From an uncultured Bacteroidia bacterium (GTDB lineage Bacteria; Bacteroidota; Bacteroidia; Bacteroidales; Prolixibacteraceae): a stretch of DNA of 38,955 nt. This document shows, piece after piece, positions 7,196 through 16,473 of this stretch; the first letter of the stretch is position 1; each line of letters begins with the position of its first letter. Under the pieces are notes generated by a model. It searched no databases. It saw only the letters and a list, made by a program, of their open reading frames with translations, and was not told where the DNA came from. The stretch is from contig CAIVCR010000063.1 of the NCBI GenBank assembly GCA_903904515.1, positions 1-38,955 of the forward strand, given 5' to 3'. The translations under genes were made by a program, and so were the position numbers.

Positions 7196-10066
7196 TTAAA
7201 ACTTTAATTTAAATGTTTCAATCGCATTCTTACCGATATTCAGCTTAAAAACTTTGCCATTCTGTCCGGTATCCTCCATCTCTTCTTCAATTAGATTGGT
7301 TTTCAGAAGTGCTTTAGCCGGCATGAATAATTTTAATTCGACCTGCTGATCAACACCTTTCATCTCAACCAAACGAACAACCAGGCTTTTATTGTCATCT
7401 CCCTTTTTAAATGCGGTAATACGCACCGAAGGGGATGAAACAGAAACGAAACTTAGCTCCTCAGGAAGGGAGCCTCGCTGTGGTTTTTCAATCAAGCGGG
7501 CAGAAAGCGGATGGTTCTCTTCAACCCCGTAATGATATCCCTTCCCCCAGCCTGGCTCATGGGTCGAAATTGACACCTTAAAATGGTGTGATCCTGTCTG
7601 ATGATACCAGTTTCCCTCTCCATGACAACTCTTGTGTGAAGATAATAAAATTCCCTGTAAAACAGTATAGCCCACCGATTCACGCGTTGGATCAATCCAG
7701 TCGGCAACGGCAAGATTTGTCGACATTGTAAACCCAAACTCCTCATTACTCGCAGAGATGAAGTTTTCAATTTCCCGTGGATTGATCTCCCTGGGCATTT
7801 GCCGGTAGGTTCCACCCCATGACCACCCTCCCGGAGCACTGTTTAGTTCATCCTTTCCAACAGTTACAACACCCATTGGCACATCATAAGTAACCTGAGC
7901 ATCCTTCATATTCATCGGGAAAGCCACCCTCAGCTGACGGTTGTGCTCACCGGGCCAGTTTGGGATATCGTATTCGAAATCAATCTTTTTCAGGTGATGG
8001 AAAATTGTAATGGTTTGCTTTACCTGAAAATTTCTTATTTGAGCCAATGATTCATACGAGGCGCAAACACCATTATTCGCAGTTAAGGTCCAGTTTGCCC
8101 CTTTCATACTCAGGGTTTCAAAACCATCCATGTTTGTAGGGGTTATCTCCACAAATTCCCCGGCGCCATTCCCACTGTATCCCATACTCAGCAGATCGCC
8201 ACCCGCATATTTGGTGGTATTCAGGATATTTTTGCCAAGATTTTTATCATAAAGTCGGGTGATTCCCCCCGCGCCAAATTCGATTACATAAAATTGATTT
8301 TCATAATAATTAGTGCCCGCTTTTATGGATTGATCGGTTTGTGCAACTCCCTTTTTCAGATAAAACGTTTTAAAACCAACTGATGGGATATCCTCCGCCT
8401 CGAAGGTGATCGTTTTTTGGGAACCATTGATCGTCAGTTTTGAAGGGATAGTTTTTCCTTGGGGATCGGTGACGATCCAGTCTGACCCTTTTTTGGAAGA
8501 GATATCAACCGAAGCAACACCTTTCCTGGTCCATGACAGATCGTTATAAACCAAAATGGTGTTTGGATTTTTCAAATCAACCTGTGTAGAAAGTTCTGTC
8601 AAAGATCTCTTCAGGATTTTCTCTCCGATTGCATTTCCCTCCTCCAGTGAAGCGCGATAGATACTGTCAGTAATTTCGCCATGTTTTCCGCCCCATCCAT
8701 GATCGGGGTAAATCGATTTCAGCCACCCTTTTGTCAATTCCGGTGCCGGATAAGCGGATTGGTCACCTTTGATCATTCCAAGGACAGAACTAAATGCTTC
8801 GGCAGCAGGAAGGCTCACCGCAGCACCCTTCTTTGCTTTGATGGCTTCATAATGGGCCGGTCCATGGATGTAAAGCCAAAGATCGGGTCTTTCGCCTGAA
8901 ATGGAATCAAATTTCGCTTCAGGCACATTCACCTTCCCCAAAAACTCCTCGGCTGTCGCGTGTTGCAACTGCGGAATATCGTAACCCGAATTTTTAGCGA
9001 TTTCATTCCATTCATTGATCAGAGGGGTGTAATCTTTTGGACCTCCGGCATCTGTGCAGATCACAATTGCATAATGCGGTGGAATATGGCGTGTGGCATA
9101 ATATTGGTTCCAGTTTTGGATCACCTTATTGATCTTCTGCAATGCGGTAATGGCATCTTCCTCGAAATATTTGTAGACGAGTAATGACCAGCCATAATTC
9201 CCCGGACTGTACGTCAGAATTTTAGAGCAATCAGGACTGTACCAGTTGTAAAACCCCTCTTTCATGCGACTCACAAACAGGTATTTAATTCCTGATTTCT
9301 CCATCATCTGAGGAAATTGCAGTGACCGACCGGGGACATCAACGTTGTAAGCGGCAAGGGCATCCATCCCCGGGAGGTTATCCTTAATCCATTTTCTGCC
9401 CAGATAAGATTGGCGGACCAGCTGCTCACCCGATTCGAGTCCTTCGTAAGGCTGGTTAAAGGTGGCGCCCCAGGTAAACTGCCCATTTTTGCAGGCATTT
9501 ATTATTCTTTGTTTTTCAGATGGAACGGCGTCGAGAACCTCCATCAGATTAAGCGTCTGCTCCATCTCAAACTTATAGGCCCGGTTTTTATCGATCAGGT
9601 CGAGAGCAGGAATAATTATCTTATGGATCCGTTCTTCCCTGCATGAATCGGGTGTATTCATCCACGCGATATCCTGATGGGAAGAGCAAATGATATTCAT
9701 CGTCCCCTTGCCGAAATAACCCCAGTCGGAAGAGACAAGCGGACAGAAAAGCTGCTTTGAAAGAACTTTATTTTTCGATTTGGGATTGGCATAAAAAACA
9801 ATTTCCCCCGCTTTCCCCACTAATGGAAGGAAAAGCTCTACCTTTCCAGAATCCGTTTTTGTCGTTTGAATCTCCTTATCATTGAGATAAACAGAATAAC
9901 CCTCTTCTGTTTCATTTACCGTAAGCCATGCTTTCACGACAAACTGATGCTCAACTTGCTTGTATTGATAGGGTTGAAAATAATTAATCCGGATCTCTTT
10001 TTGTGCCCAGGATGTTTGTAATAAGCAATAACCAACCAGAAAAGCAGTTGCAATTAATTTTCTCAT
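7196..10066 (-). CDS. GH38 alpha-mannosidase-like glycoside hydrolase (paralog A)
   Basis: A 956-residue exported GH38 enzyme with signal peptide MRKLIATAFLVGYCLLQTSWAQ. A beta-domain of about 100 residues precedes the catalytic domain. Motifs are CSSHQDIAWMNTPD (H130, D132), GATFNQPYEGLESGEQLVRQ, YNVDVPGRSLQFPQMMEKSG (D243, likely nucleophile/zinc ligand) and YPDHGWGGKHGEITD, then a large C-terminal beta region. It shares long stretches and the C-terminus with the next gene downstream (4320-7097), so the pair is a tandem duplication. The stop is close to the downstream start (41-98 bases, depending on which start is used), which supports co-transcription. It diverges from the AraC gene at 10166 across 99 bases, making it the probable target of that regulator. 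Exo-alpha-mannosidase activity is inferred from the family. Confidence 0.88.
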   Translation of the reverse strand: MRKLIATAFLVGYCLLQTSWAQKEIRINYFQPYQYKQVEHQFVVKAWLTVNETEEGYSVYLNDKEIQTTKTDSGKVELFLPLVGKAGEIVFYANPKSKNKVLSKQLFCPLVSSDWGYFGKGTMNIICSSHQDIAWMNTPDSCREERIHKIIIPALDLIDKNRAYKFEMEQTLNLMEVLDAVPSEKQRIINACKNGQFTWGATFNQPYEGLESGEQLVRQSYLGRKWIKDNLPGMDALAAYNVDVPGRSLQFPQMMEKSGIKYLFVSRMKEGFYNWYSPDCSKILTYSPGNYGWSLLVYKYFEEDAITALQKINKVIQNWNQYYATRHIPPHYAIVICTDAGGPKDYTPLINEWNEIAKNSGYDIPQLQHATAEEFLGKVNVPEAKFDSISGERPDLWLYIHGPAHYEAIKAKKGAAVSLPAAEAFSSVLGMIKGDQSAYPAPELTKGWLKSIYPDHGWGGKHGEITDSIYRASLEEGNAIGEKILKRSLTELSTQVDLKNPNTILVYNDLSWTRKGVASVDISSKKGSDWIVTDPQGKTIPSKLTINGSQKTITFEAEDIPSVGFKTFYLKKGVAQTDQSIKAGTNYYENQFYVIEFGAGGITRLYDKNLGKNILNTTKYAGGDLLSMGYSGNGAGEFVEITPTNMDGFETLSMKGANWTLTANNGVCASYESLAQIRNFQVKQTITIFHHLKKIDFEYDIPNWPGEHNRQLRVAFPMNMKDAQVTYDVPMGVVTVGKDELNSAPGGWSWGGTYRQMPREINPREIENFISASNEEFGFTMSTNLAVADWIDPTRESVGYTVLQGILLSSHKSCHGEGNWYHQTGSHHFKVSISTHEPGWGKGYHYGVEENHPLSARLIEKPQRGSLPEELSFVSVSSPSVRITAFKKGDDNKSLVVRLVEMKGVDQQVELKLFMPAKALLKTNLIEEEMEDTGQNGKVFKLNIGKNAIETFKLKF

Positions 10067-10165
10067 AATTCACAATGTATTTGGCAGATAGTTTATGGTT
10101 TATCAAAGGAACAAACTTGTTTATTAAATAACTTTCATAATTTTACACCGGTCGATTTTATAAAT

Positions 10166-11101
10166 ATGAGCTATTTTATCTACTCAAAAGCACCCCATCG
10201 GTTAGTAAATATTCCCGTCATTGAAGATTTTCCATGCATATGGGAATTCGGGCACGAAAGGTATTCAAACATCAAACCCTCCTCGCTTGATCTTCACCTC
10301 AACAGAGGAATCGAGATTTGTTATGTAAAAAAAGGTCGCTATGACTGGCAGGTTGAAAATAAAGAGTATGTCGTATACCCCGGAGAAGGATTTGTCACCT
10401 GTCCCTGGGAATACCATGGAAACAGTCTTGGAGTTGTAGAACTTGGTGAAATATATTGGCTAATCATAAATCCAGAGCTCTTTACAAAGGAAAATGGTTG
10501 TCATCTTGCCAATTGGAGTTCTTTCAGTCAGGATCAGGAGGCTACAATTGCGAAAGTATTACGCGACAACCAGAATCACCTGCTCAACAATGGGGCAAGA
10601 CTCGAAAAATACTTCCTTCAACTAAATCATGAACTGGTGAACCGGGAATTCGGCTTTGATGTAAGGATCAGGTCGCTGATTGAAAGTCTTATCCTCGAAG
10701 TGGTTCGAATTATCCAGAGCCGTAAATTTGAAGCCAATAAAAACAGTGCATGGATCAATGAATTAAGGTTGCTTTTTGAATCTGATTTTTCGAAAAAATG
10801 GACCATTGGAGAGATGTCTTCGTGTTTCAATATGGGCTCCACTTCATTTAACGACAAGGTGAAACGATTAACCGGCTATACCCCTCAAAGTTTTCTAATC
10901 GACCTTAAAATCGAGCAATCGAAGAAACAACTGCTTGAAACTAATTGGCAAATGACCGATATCGCTCTTGGCACTGGATTTTATTCTTCCCAGCATTTTT
11001 CAGCAACTTTTCTTAAACGTGTCGGGATGACCCCGAGTGCGTTCAGAAAAAAAATAAAAACCGTCTCTAATTCACAGCATCTGAGTAACTTCCATATTTA
11101 A
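10166..11101 (+). CDS. AraC-family transcriptional regulator
   Basis: A 311-residue regulator. The N-terminal half (about 30-110) has a cupin-like sensing domain (IEICYVKKGRYDWQVENKEYVVYPGEGFVTCPWEYHGN). The C-terminal 100 residues hold a double helix-turn-helix of the HTH_18 type, including MTDIALGTGFYSSQHFSATFLKRVGMTPSAFRK, which closely matches the AraC signature. It is divergent from the GH38 pair, which it probably controls in response to a sugar. A 12-base palindrome (AACAA-AC-TTGTT, 10110-10121) sits in the shared intergenic region but is unproven as an operator. Its 3' end overlaps the convergent UroD-like gene by 35 bases (11067-11101). Confidence 0.92.
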   Translation: MSYFIYSKAPHRLVNIPVIEDFPCIWEFGHERYSNIKPSSLDLHLNRGIEICYVKKGRYDWQVENKEYVVYPGEGFVTCPWEYHGNSLGVVELGEIYWLIINPELFTKENGCHLANWSSFSQDQEATIAKVLRDNQNHLLNNGARLEKYFLQLNHELVNREFGFDVRIRSLIESLILEVVRIIQSRKFEANKNSAWINELRLLFESDFSKKWTIGEMSSCFNMGSTSFNDKVKRLTGYTPQSFLIDLKIEQSKKQLLETNWQMTDIALGTGFYSSQHFSATFLKRVGMTPSAFRKKIKTVSNSQHLSNFHI

Positions 11102-12137
11102 TTACGGTATCAATCAACGCTTTTATATTTGCAAGGGGAATATCATCGTGCAAACTATGGTCTGTTGAAAGGATATAGCCACCATCCGGCATTCCAATAT
11201 TAAGGCATTCGAGGGTCTCTTTTATGACATCTTCCGGCGATCCGGTCACCATTGTGGATTTGTTATTCACATTTCCGATCGGACAAATTTTCCCCAGGTA
11301 CTTCTGTTTAACAATGGCCAGGTCCATGGTAGCGTCTTTTTCCACCGGATGATAGGCATTAATACCGGTATCGGCAAGATCATCAAGCATATCCCATATA
11401 TTTCCGTCGTTATGCATGATGACCGGAACACCCATTGACTTTAAACCCTGCACCATTCGCTTAAACGGTTGCAGAAAAAACTCCTTGAAATGCTCCGGGG
11501 AAACCAGTAATCCTCCTGAGCCTCCCCAATCGTCTGATATATGAAATGAGTCAACCCCGCCGGTATTAAAAGCCAATTGAGCTACCGCCAGAGCCCAGTC
11601 GACATAGGCGTTAGTCATTTCATGAACAAGTTCCGGTTCCAGGAATAATGAGAACGATAAGGTCTCAAAATCCATCAAATACCAGGTCATCATTGTAAAA
11701 GGGCCCAATAGACCTGCCGCGATGGCAAGTTGGCTTTCGTTTGCAAGAATTGCATCTTTTAAAATCGTTAACCTCGAGGGTGAATCAACTGCCGGCATCT
11801 GATATTTTTCCCAATCCTCCCTGCTTTTGATCGGCGTACCGATTTGTGCCATTATTGGCCATCCATTTTTACGGTAAGTGACACCCCATTCATCGCAAAA
11901 AATCTCATTTAACGTGTGAGGTTCATCCTCGATTCCGCAAAATCCATTGATTGGTGCCCATACGACATCCAGCCCAAGCTTTGCAGCCATTAAAGCAGTT
12001 GTTTTGCCGTCATAAAGTTCAGTATTGTACCCCATCACCTCTTTCTGAAGTTTCAGGCTGAATAAATATTCCGAAATGGGAACTCTGTCCGGAATACCAC
12101 CTTTTAGCGCTGTTACAAATCGTTCTCTTGAATTCAT
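11067..12137 (-). CDS. UroD-superfamily protein lacking the MtaA zinc cysteines
   Basis: A 356-residue TIM-barrel protein of the uroporphyrinogen decarboxylase superfamily (MNSRERFVTALKGGIPDRVPISEY start; GGVDSFHISDDWGGSGGLLVSPEHFKEFFLQPFKRM; GYILSTDHSLHDDIPLANIKAL). At the position where MtaA-type enzymes have HxC it has H242-N-D244, and the distal cysteine is replaced in STDHS. It is therefore a different subgroup from 926-1948 and probably uses another metal ligand set or chemistry. It is not a convincing HemE. It is the last gene of the susCD-glycosidase-cupin series, 45 bases after the cupin gene, so it is likely co-expressed with glycan uptake. Function unknown; many sugar loci of Bacteroidota and Firmicutes carry such proteins. 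Confidence 0.8.
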   Translation of the reverse strand: MNSRERFVTALKGGIPDRVPISEYLFSLKLQKEVMGYNTELYDGKTTALMAAKLGLDVVWAPINGFCGIEDEPHTLNEIFCDEWGVTYRKNGWPIMAQIGTPIKSREDWEKYQMPAVDSPSRLTILKDAILANESQLAIAAGLLGPFTMMTWYLMDFETLSFSLFLEPELVHEMTNAYVDWALAVAQLAFNTGGVDSFHISDDWGGSGGLLVSPEHFKEFFLQPFKRMVQGLKSMGVPVIMHNDGNIWDMLDDLADTGINAYHPVEKDATMDLAIVKQKYLGKICPIGNVNNKSTMVTGSPEDVIKETLECLNIGMPDGGYILSTDHSLHDDIPLANIKALIDTVIKYGSYSDAVN

Positions 12138-12182
12138 TTTCTTACGTGATAACTGTTAGAATATTCGGATAAATGTAGTCAA

Positions 12183-12599
12183 TCATTCCTTTCCTGTGAG
12201 CAGTTGACCAACTTTATTCACAAGTTCATCTTTTTGAATTTTGGAAAGTTCATAAAACTCAAAGTCGCCCAGATGGGTATTGCTGTTTTCGATGATTAAC
12301 ACTTTCGAACCTGGGTTCATTACAATATTGTGCCAGACATTCCGTGGGATATTATATATAACATGCCGGTTCATTAACTCACAATCAAATTTCACCTCAC
12401 TTTCTACGATTCTTGCTCCTACCAAAACAGCCTTTCCATGCATTAGATAAAACGCTTCATCTGTTTCATGGTGGATATCCAGACGAATGATATTTTCTAA
12501 AGCCTGATCTCCGGAAAAATTCAGCTGCGCAATCTGCCATTTTGGCGTTATGAGATAGGGATTATAACCCTCTTCCAGATGTTGGAATAATTCAATCAT
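12183..12599 (-). CDS. Cupin-fold protein, WbuC-like
   Basis: A 138-residue small protein with two cupin-like motifs: DIHHETDEAFYLMHGKAVLV (H43, H44, D46/E48 region) and the second-strand histidine in IPRNVWHNIV (H90). These could bind a metal. There is no signal peptide, so it is probably cytoplasmic. It follows the glycosidase gene by 15 bases and precedes the UroD-like gene by 45, so it is most likely co-transcribed. The pairing with a UroD-like enzyme suggests a joint step in processing the imported sugar or a derivative, but the reaction is unknown. A sugar isomerase or sensor-like role is equally possible. Confidence 0.7.
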   Translation of the reverse strand: MIELFQHLEEGYNPYLITPKWQIAQLNFSGDQALENIIRLDIHHETDEAFYLMHGKAVLVGARIVESEVKFDCELMNRHVIYNIPRNVWHNIVMNPGSKVLIIENSNTHLGDFEFYELSKIQKDELVNKVGQLLTGKE

Positions 12600-12614
12600 A
12601 TCTTCCAGTTTAAG

Positions 12615-14852
12615 TTAATCAGGTTGAATAACTAACTTCTTCCCATATTTATTTTTGGCTATCACTTTTCCATTCTTTTTAACTGAATAATAATCTGATT
12701 TTAAAATTACATCATAAGTATTACCCCGGAATCCAAAGCCGGTCAGTTCTGAATTTCCAAGGTCAATATGATAAAACGGATTAATTTCAATACTGCCATT
12801 CTCATGAGGCCTCACGCCAAATATGCCTGAGTTAATAGCTTCAATACCAGCTCCTGCCGCAATATGCAGACACAAGGATACCCTGTTCTGGTACATTTTA
12901 TCAGACCATGGATTTCCTGTGAGGTAAGGAAAATGATCCGTATATTTTGAAAATCTTTCAAGAATCATTAATCCTTTTTCTTGTTCCCCATTCTCAAATA
13001 AGTTATTGGCAATCCTTAAGGTCATCCCCATATACTGCCCGCCTCCCCCAAAATCCGCATCAATTTGGTCAAAATGCAGGGTGTCTGTTTTCGAAATGGA
13101 ATATAAGCCGTATGGAGCTAAAAACTCTCCATCCACGAGATGCTCCATCATGCGTGATTTTTGATACGAACTAATAATATCGGTTTCCAGAAGATCAAAT
13201 AAATGAAAAGTCATGGTTGTTCCTTTACCGCCATCCGGATATAAATTATCAAACCAGCCCAGTTGATCATTCCATAATTTTTTTGTAAACGACTCACGGA
13301 TCTGCTCTGACCATAATTTAAATTTAGCAGCATCATTATCACCACGTTCAAAAGCCCATTCAGACATTCTTTGATAGAAGCTTGCCGTAAGTCCGCAGAC
13401 AACAGGCACCACACGATCATATCCTGCGGTTCTTATTTCTATAAGATGCTCCGGATCGACAACGTCAACCAAGCCATCCGGACGACTGTACTTGTCATGT
13501 AATTCATAAATCCATCGTTTCATCCATTCATAAACAGTGGCGTCACCTGTTTTTTCATCCATAATCGATTTGTCACCGGTATAGGTAATATAAGCATCTA
13601 TCATTGTTTGTATTGCAAAAGGATCCTGTATGTATAGAATACCATCACCTTTACCTGCTCCTGACCAAAAGATGTAAGACCGTTTCATTTCGCATTCCCG
13701 CAAAGTAAGTTTTATGGATTCTTTTAAACCTTTTGGGTCAATCATTGCTAATACTTCCTCTGCAAAACACTGGTCCCAAATCATCGATATAATCCATCCG
13801 CCTGAGGCCCAGAAAGGCTTGAGGATAAAGTTATCACGTTCCCATTTGCATTCACTGACTGTCAGCAGACATCGCTTATAAAGTTCATTGATTTGTTTAT
13901 TTTCGGTCTTTATAGAAGGAAGATGGTCAGCAGTAAATTGCAATCTGTCGCAAGTTCTCTGATAAGCACTCATAAACCTTTCTTTAATATCCGTTTGATA
14001 CCTTGCAGGAACCAATATTTTTTTGGAAGTATCCAAAACCTGTATTGCAAAGTAGTATTCTCCGGTTCCATGAGCGGGTAGCTTTATTCCGAATCCCTTA
14101 GCATCAGATCGGGAAATATCTGCTGCTACACAGATATTAGTTTGTCCTGATGATAATTCAAATACACCCTCCTTTACTACGGGAATACCTTTCATTGCTG
14201 AAATAGTCCGGCTAATTTCCTGAGTGGGAATAAGTGTGATATCCAATACTTCCGATGCACGATTTACAACTCTTATTTTCATTAGTACTTCATCGGCTTT
14301 ACCTGAAACTGAAGTCCAACTTTCAATTCCAAACGACAACCAATTTTGCCCAAATTTCTGATGAAAAATTCCTTTTCTGTAGGACTGGTTAGGTTGCCAT
14401 ACATCTTCCTGAGGTACAATCATTTTAAGGTTGCCAGGTCTGAAATTTGCCCCGTTAGGTTCTGCCTCTCCAATACTTTTCTCCAACCAAAGATCTTCAA
14501 GGTACTTAGTATCATCAAAAATCAATTGGCCGGACAAATTGTCGAAAAAATCAAAATGAAAATTATATTTTGGCAACTCGACAGGCGGAAACTTAATATT
14601 GGTAAATCCTGTAATACTTAGCTGACATGGGCTAACCAAACCTATTCCATTAAACAGTAACAGCTGATCATCTTCCAGATACATTCTCGATCGGGGCATC
14701 GACAACATTTTAGGCGTCAATGTCTTATCGGAAATTTGAGCAAATATGGATTGTGGATCAGCCAATCCTAGAACAAGATAAATTATACAGATAATAATAT
14801 GAGCTTTCCGGAAATGGAGGTTACCGAGAAATGAATTTACTGTCAAAGTCAT
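12615..14852 (-). CDS. Secreted (alpha/alpha)6-barrel glycosidase, GH63/MGH-like (paralog 1)
   Basis: A 745-residue protein with a hydrophobic export segment at about 18-38 (IIICIIYLVLGL...FAQ), an N-terminal beta-sandwich (about 50-290) and a C-terminal (alpha/alpha)6 barrel. Barrel landmarks are SMIWDQCFAEEVLAMIDP (W359-D360, candidate general-acid region), IQDPFAIQTMIDAYITYTGD, LWNDQLGWFDNLYPDGG and DADFGGGGQYMGM. These resemble GH63-type and mannosylglycerate-hydrolase-like barrels, but no exact family can be assigned. It is a clear paralog of 21881-24067 (shared LWNDQ-GWFDNLYPDG, GGGGQY and RMSEWA). It lies 99 bases after susD in the fecR-regulated operon and so probably acts in the periplasm on the SusCD cargo. 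Confidence 0.8.
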   Translation of the reverse strand: MTLTVNSFLGNLHFRKAHIIICIIYLVLGLADPQSIFAQISDKTLTPKMLSMPRSRMYLEDDQLLLFNGIGLVSPCQLSITGFTNIKFPPVELPKYNFHFDFFDNLSGQLIFDDTKYLEDLWLEKSIGEAEPNGANFRPGNLKMIVPQEDVWQPNQSYRKGIFHQKFGQNWLSFGIESWTSVSGKADEVLMKIRVVNRASEVLDITLIPTQEISRTISAMKGIPVVKEGVFELSSGQTNICVAADISRSDAKGFGIKLPAHGTGEYYFAIQVLDTSKKILVPARYQTDIKERFMSAYQRTCDRLQFTADHLPSIKTENKQINELYKRCLLTVSECKWERDNFILKPFWASGGWIISMIWDQCFAEEVLAMIDPKGLKESIKLTLRECEMKRSYIFWSGAGKGDGILYIQDPFAIQTMIDAYITYTGDKSIMDEKTGDATVYEWMKRWIYELHDKYSRPDGLVDVVDPEHLIEIRTAGYDRVVPVVCGLTASFYQRMSEWAFERGDNDAAKFKLWSEQIRESFTKKLWNDQLGWFDNLYPDGGKGTTMTFHLFDLLETDIISSYQKSRMMEHLVDGEFLAPYGLYSISKTDTLHFDQIDADFGGGGQYMGMTLRIANNLFENGEQEKGLMILERFSKYTDHFPYLTGNPWSDKMYQNRVSLCLHIAAGAGIEAINSGIFGVRPHENGSIEINPFYHIDLGNSELTGFGFRGNTYDVILKSDYYSVKKNGKVIAKNKYGKKLVIQPD

Positions 14853-14951
14853 AACTTCACGATTTGGATAATTCTTTTGAATTGAGGGACAAAGACCAGC
14901 CCCAGATGATTGTGAGGCTGGTCATTTATTATAAATTTTCAGGTTGATGCC

Positions 14952-16454
14952 TTATTTCCCTAAGAGCGGATTAACATCAATTTCTGACTGAGGTATTGGA
15001 AAGTAAAGATTTTCCTGAGAATATGTTTTACTGTTTGGAGTGGTGTATCCAACGAGGTTTACAAAAGCAGCCCCATTAAACGCTTTCTGGGTGCGCTTCA
15101 TATCAAACCAAACATGGCCTTCACAGGTTAATTCCCATGCACGCTCTTTCCACACCGCCTCTTCAAAAGTCGCCTTGTTCAAACCCGCCAAATTAGATAA
15201 ACCGGCGCGCTGACGAACTGAATTAATGGCATTATAAGCTGCTGGATTTGGAGAACCGTCTGCTTGATTTTGCGCTTCAGCATAAACCAACAAAATATCA
15301 GCATACCGGATTAATGGCTGATTCTTATTCCCATTGGGAGCTGTTCTCAAAAAGGCTTTATCCCAATATTTATATACAGAGCGGTCAAATTTTATAGTTT
15401 GAGTCCCATCAAGATTTGGGTACTGAGTAAAAAAGAATCCCTGATTCTGAGCTCTCAGATCAGCGGCTTCGTACGAACCATAAAACTGGGGTGTTGGGCG
15501 TAATCCGCCAAAATGAAGTGTAGAAACCGTAATGGAAGCCACTCCTCCAACAGGGGCCAAATAAATTGACATAGAGCTATTGACCAGGTTTAGCGCATAT
15601 TGCACCATAAAAATATGTTCTTCTTTATTGTCAAAGTCTGAATTATTCAACTTATCAAACCATGTTGTAGTGCCATCAGAATGGAACAAGGAAAATGAAT
15701 TTCCAGTGATCACCTCTGCAGCTTTATCCCTTGCCAGGGCATATTTATCAGTCTGATTTAAAGGGAACCCTGCCATAGTAAGGTAAACTTTTGCCAGCAC
15801 CGATTTGGCAGCACCAACTGAAGCTCTTCCTTCACCTGATTTGAGCGGCATTTTAGACGATTCGGCAAACTGCAGGTCAGGTAAAATAACTTTTTCATAA
15901 ATATCTTTAACTGCTGTTTTACCTATTTGTCCATCCGCAGGGGAGACTGTTGGTTCAGTCTTCATTGGAATGTCACCAAATAGCTGAACAAGTTGAAAAT
16001 AATAATACCCCCTTAAAAAATGAGCTTCACCCAATAGCCTGCTTTGTTCATCAGCTGTGAGTTTGGCATCTGTAATTTTAGGTATTGAGCTAATGGCAAT
16101 ATTTGCTGACTCTATCCCTCCATAAAAAGTCGACCAAAATGTTGAATAATTACTGTTACTTCGGGTGAAATTAAGATTATAGGTTTCAAATGTTGCTGTC
16201 TCCTGAGTAATAAACGGATCGGGGAAATATTGACCAGTTTGTACTTCCAACGAAGAAAAGGCCATCGTTGCATAACCCATCTTATCATATGGAGCCCTTA
16301 AGAAGGCATAAATTCCATTTACAGAAGAGACTGCATCCGAATAATTAGTGCCACCAATCGGTTTTGTCGATTTTGGATTCTCTACAAGCCAATTTTCACA
16401 TGAAGTGAGAATTAAAATGGGGAAAATCAGAAATAATAGGTTTATATTTTTCAT
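14952..16454 (-). CDS. SusD/RagB-family outer-membrane glycan-binding lipoprotein
   Basis: A 500-residue lipoprotein with signal MKNINLLFLIFPILILTSC and lipobox cysteine C19. It has the SusD/RagB TPR-rich fold: an N-terminal SusD-like part (NWLVENPKST; YSDAVSSVNGIYAFLRAPYD) and the C-terminal RagB/SusD domain with RYADILLVYAEAQNQADG, AINSVRQRAGL, WKERAWELTCEGHVWFDMKRT and FPIPQSEIDVNPLLGK, all hallmark motifs. It caps the SusC transporter at the cell surface and binds the glycan. It starts 19 bases after the end of susC, the standard tightly coupled order. Its cargo is not readable from sequence; the neighbouring glycosidases suggest a mannoside-like oligosaccharide. Confidence 0.95.
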   Translation of the reverse strand: MKNINLLFLIFPILILTSCENWLVENPKSTKPIGGTNYSDAVSSVNGIYAFLRAPYDKMGYATMAFSSLEVQTGQYFPDPFITQETATFETYNLNFTRSNSNYSTFWSTFYGGIESANIAISSIPKITDAKLTADEQSRLLGEAHFLRGYYYFQLVQLFGDIPMKTEPTVSPADGQIGKTAVKDIYEKVILPDLQFAESSKMPLKSGEGRASVGAAKSVLAKVYLTMAGFPLNQTDKYALARDKAAEVITGNSFSLFHSDGTTTWFDKLNNSDFDNKEEHIFMVQYALNLVNSSMSIYLAPVGGVASITVSTLHFGGLRPTPQFYGSYEAADLRAQNQGFFFTQYPNLDGTQTIKFDRSVYKYWDKAFLRTAPNGNKNQPLIRYADILLVYAEAQNQADGSPNPAAYNAINSVRQRAGLSNLAGLNKATFEEAVWKERAWELTCEGHVWFDMKRTQKAFNGAAFVNLVGYTTPNSKTYSQENLYFPIPQSEIDVNPLLGK

Positions 16455-16473
16455 AATCTATCTTTTTAAGTTG

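Noticed and set aside
7492..7839. 115-codon minus-strand frame inside the GH38 gene
   Set aside because: Other-frame shadow of the GH38 C-terminal region.
10110..10121. AACAA-AC-TTGTT palindrome between the AraC and GH38 genes as an operator
   Set aside because: Short and AT-rich, and AraC proteins usually bind direct repeats; noted only as a possibility.
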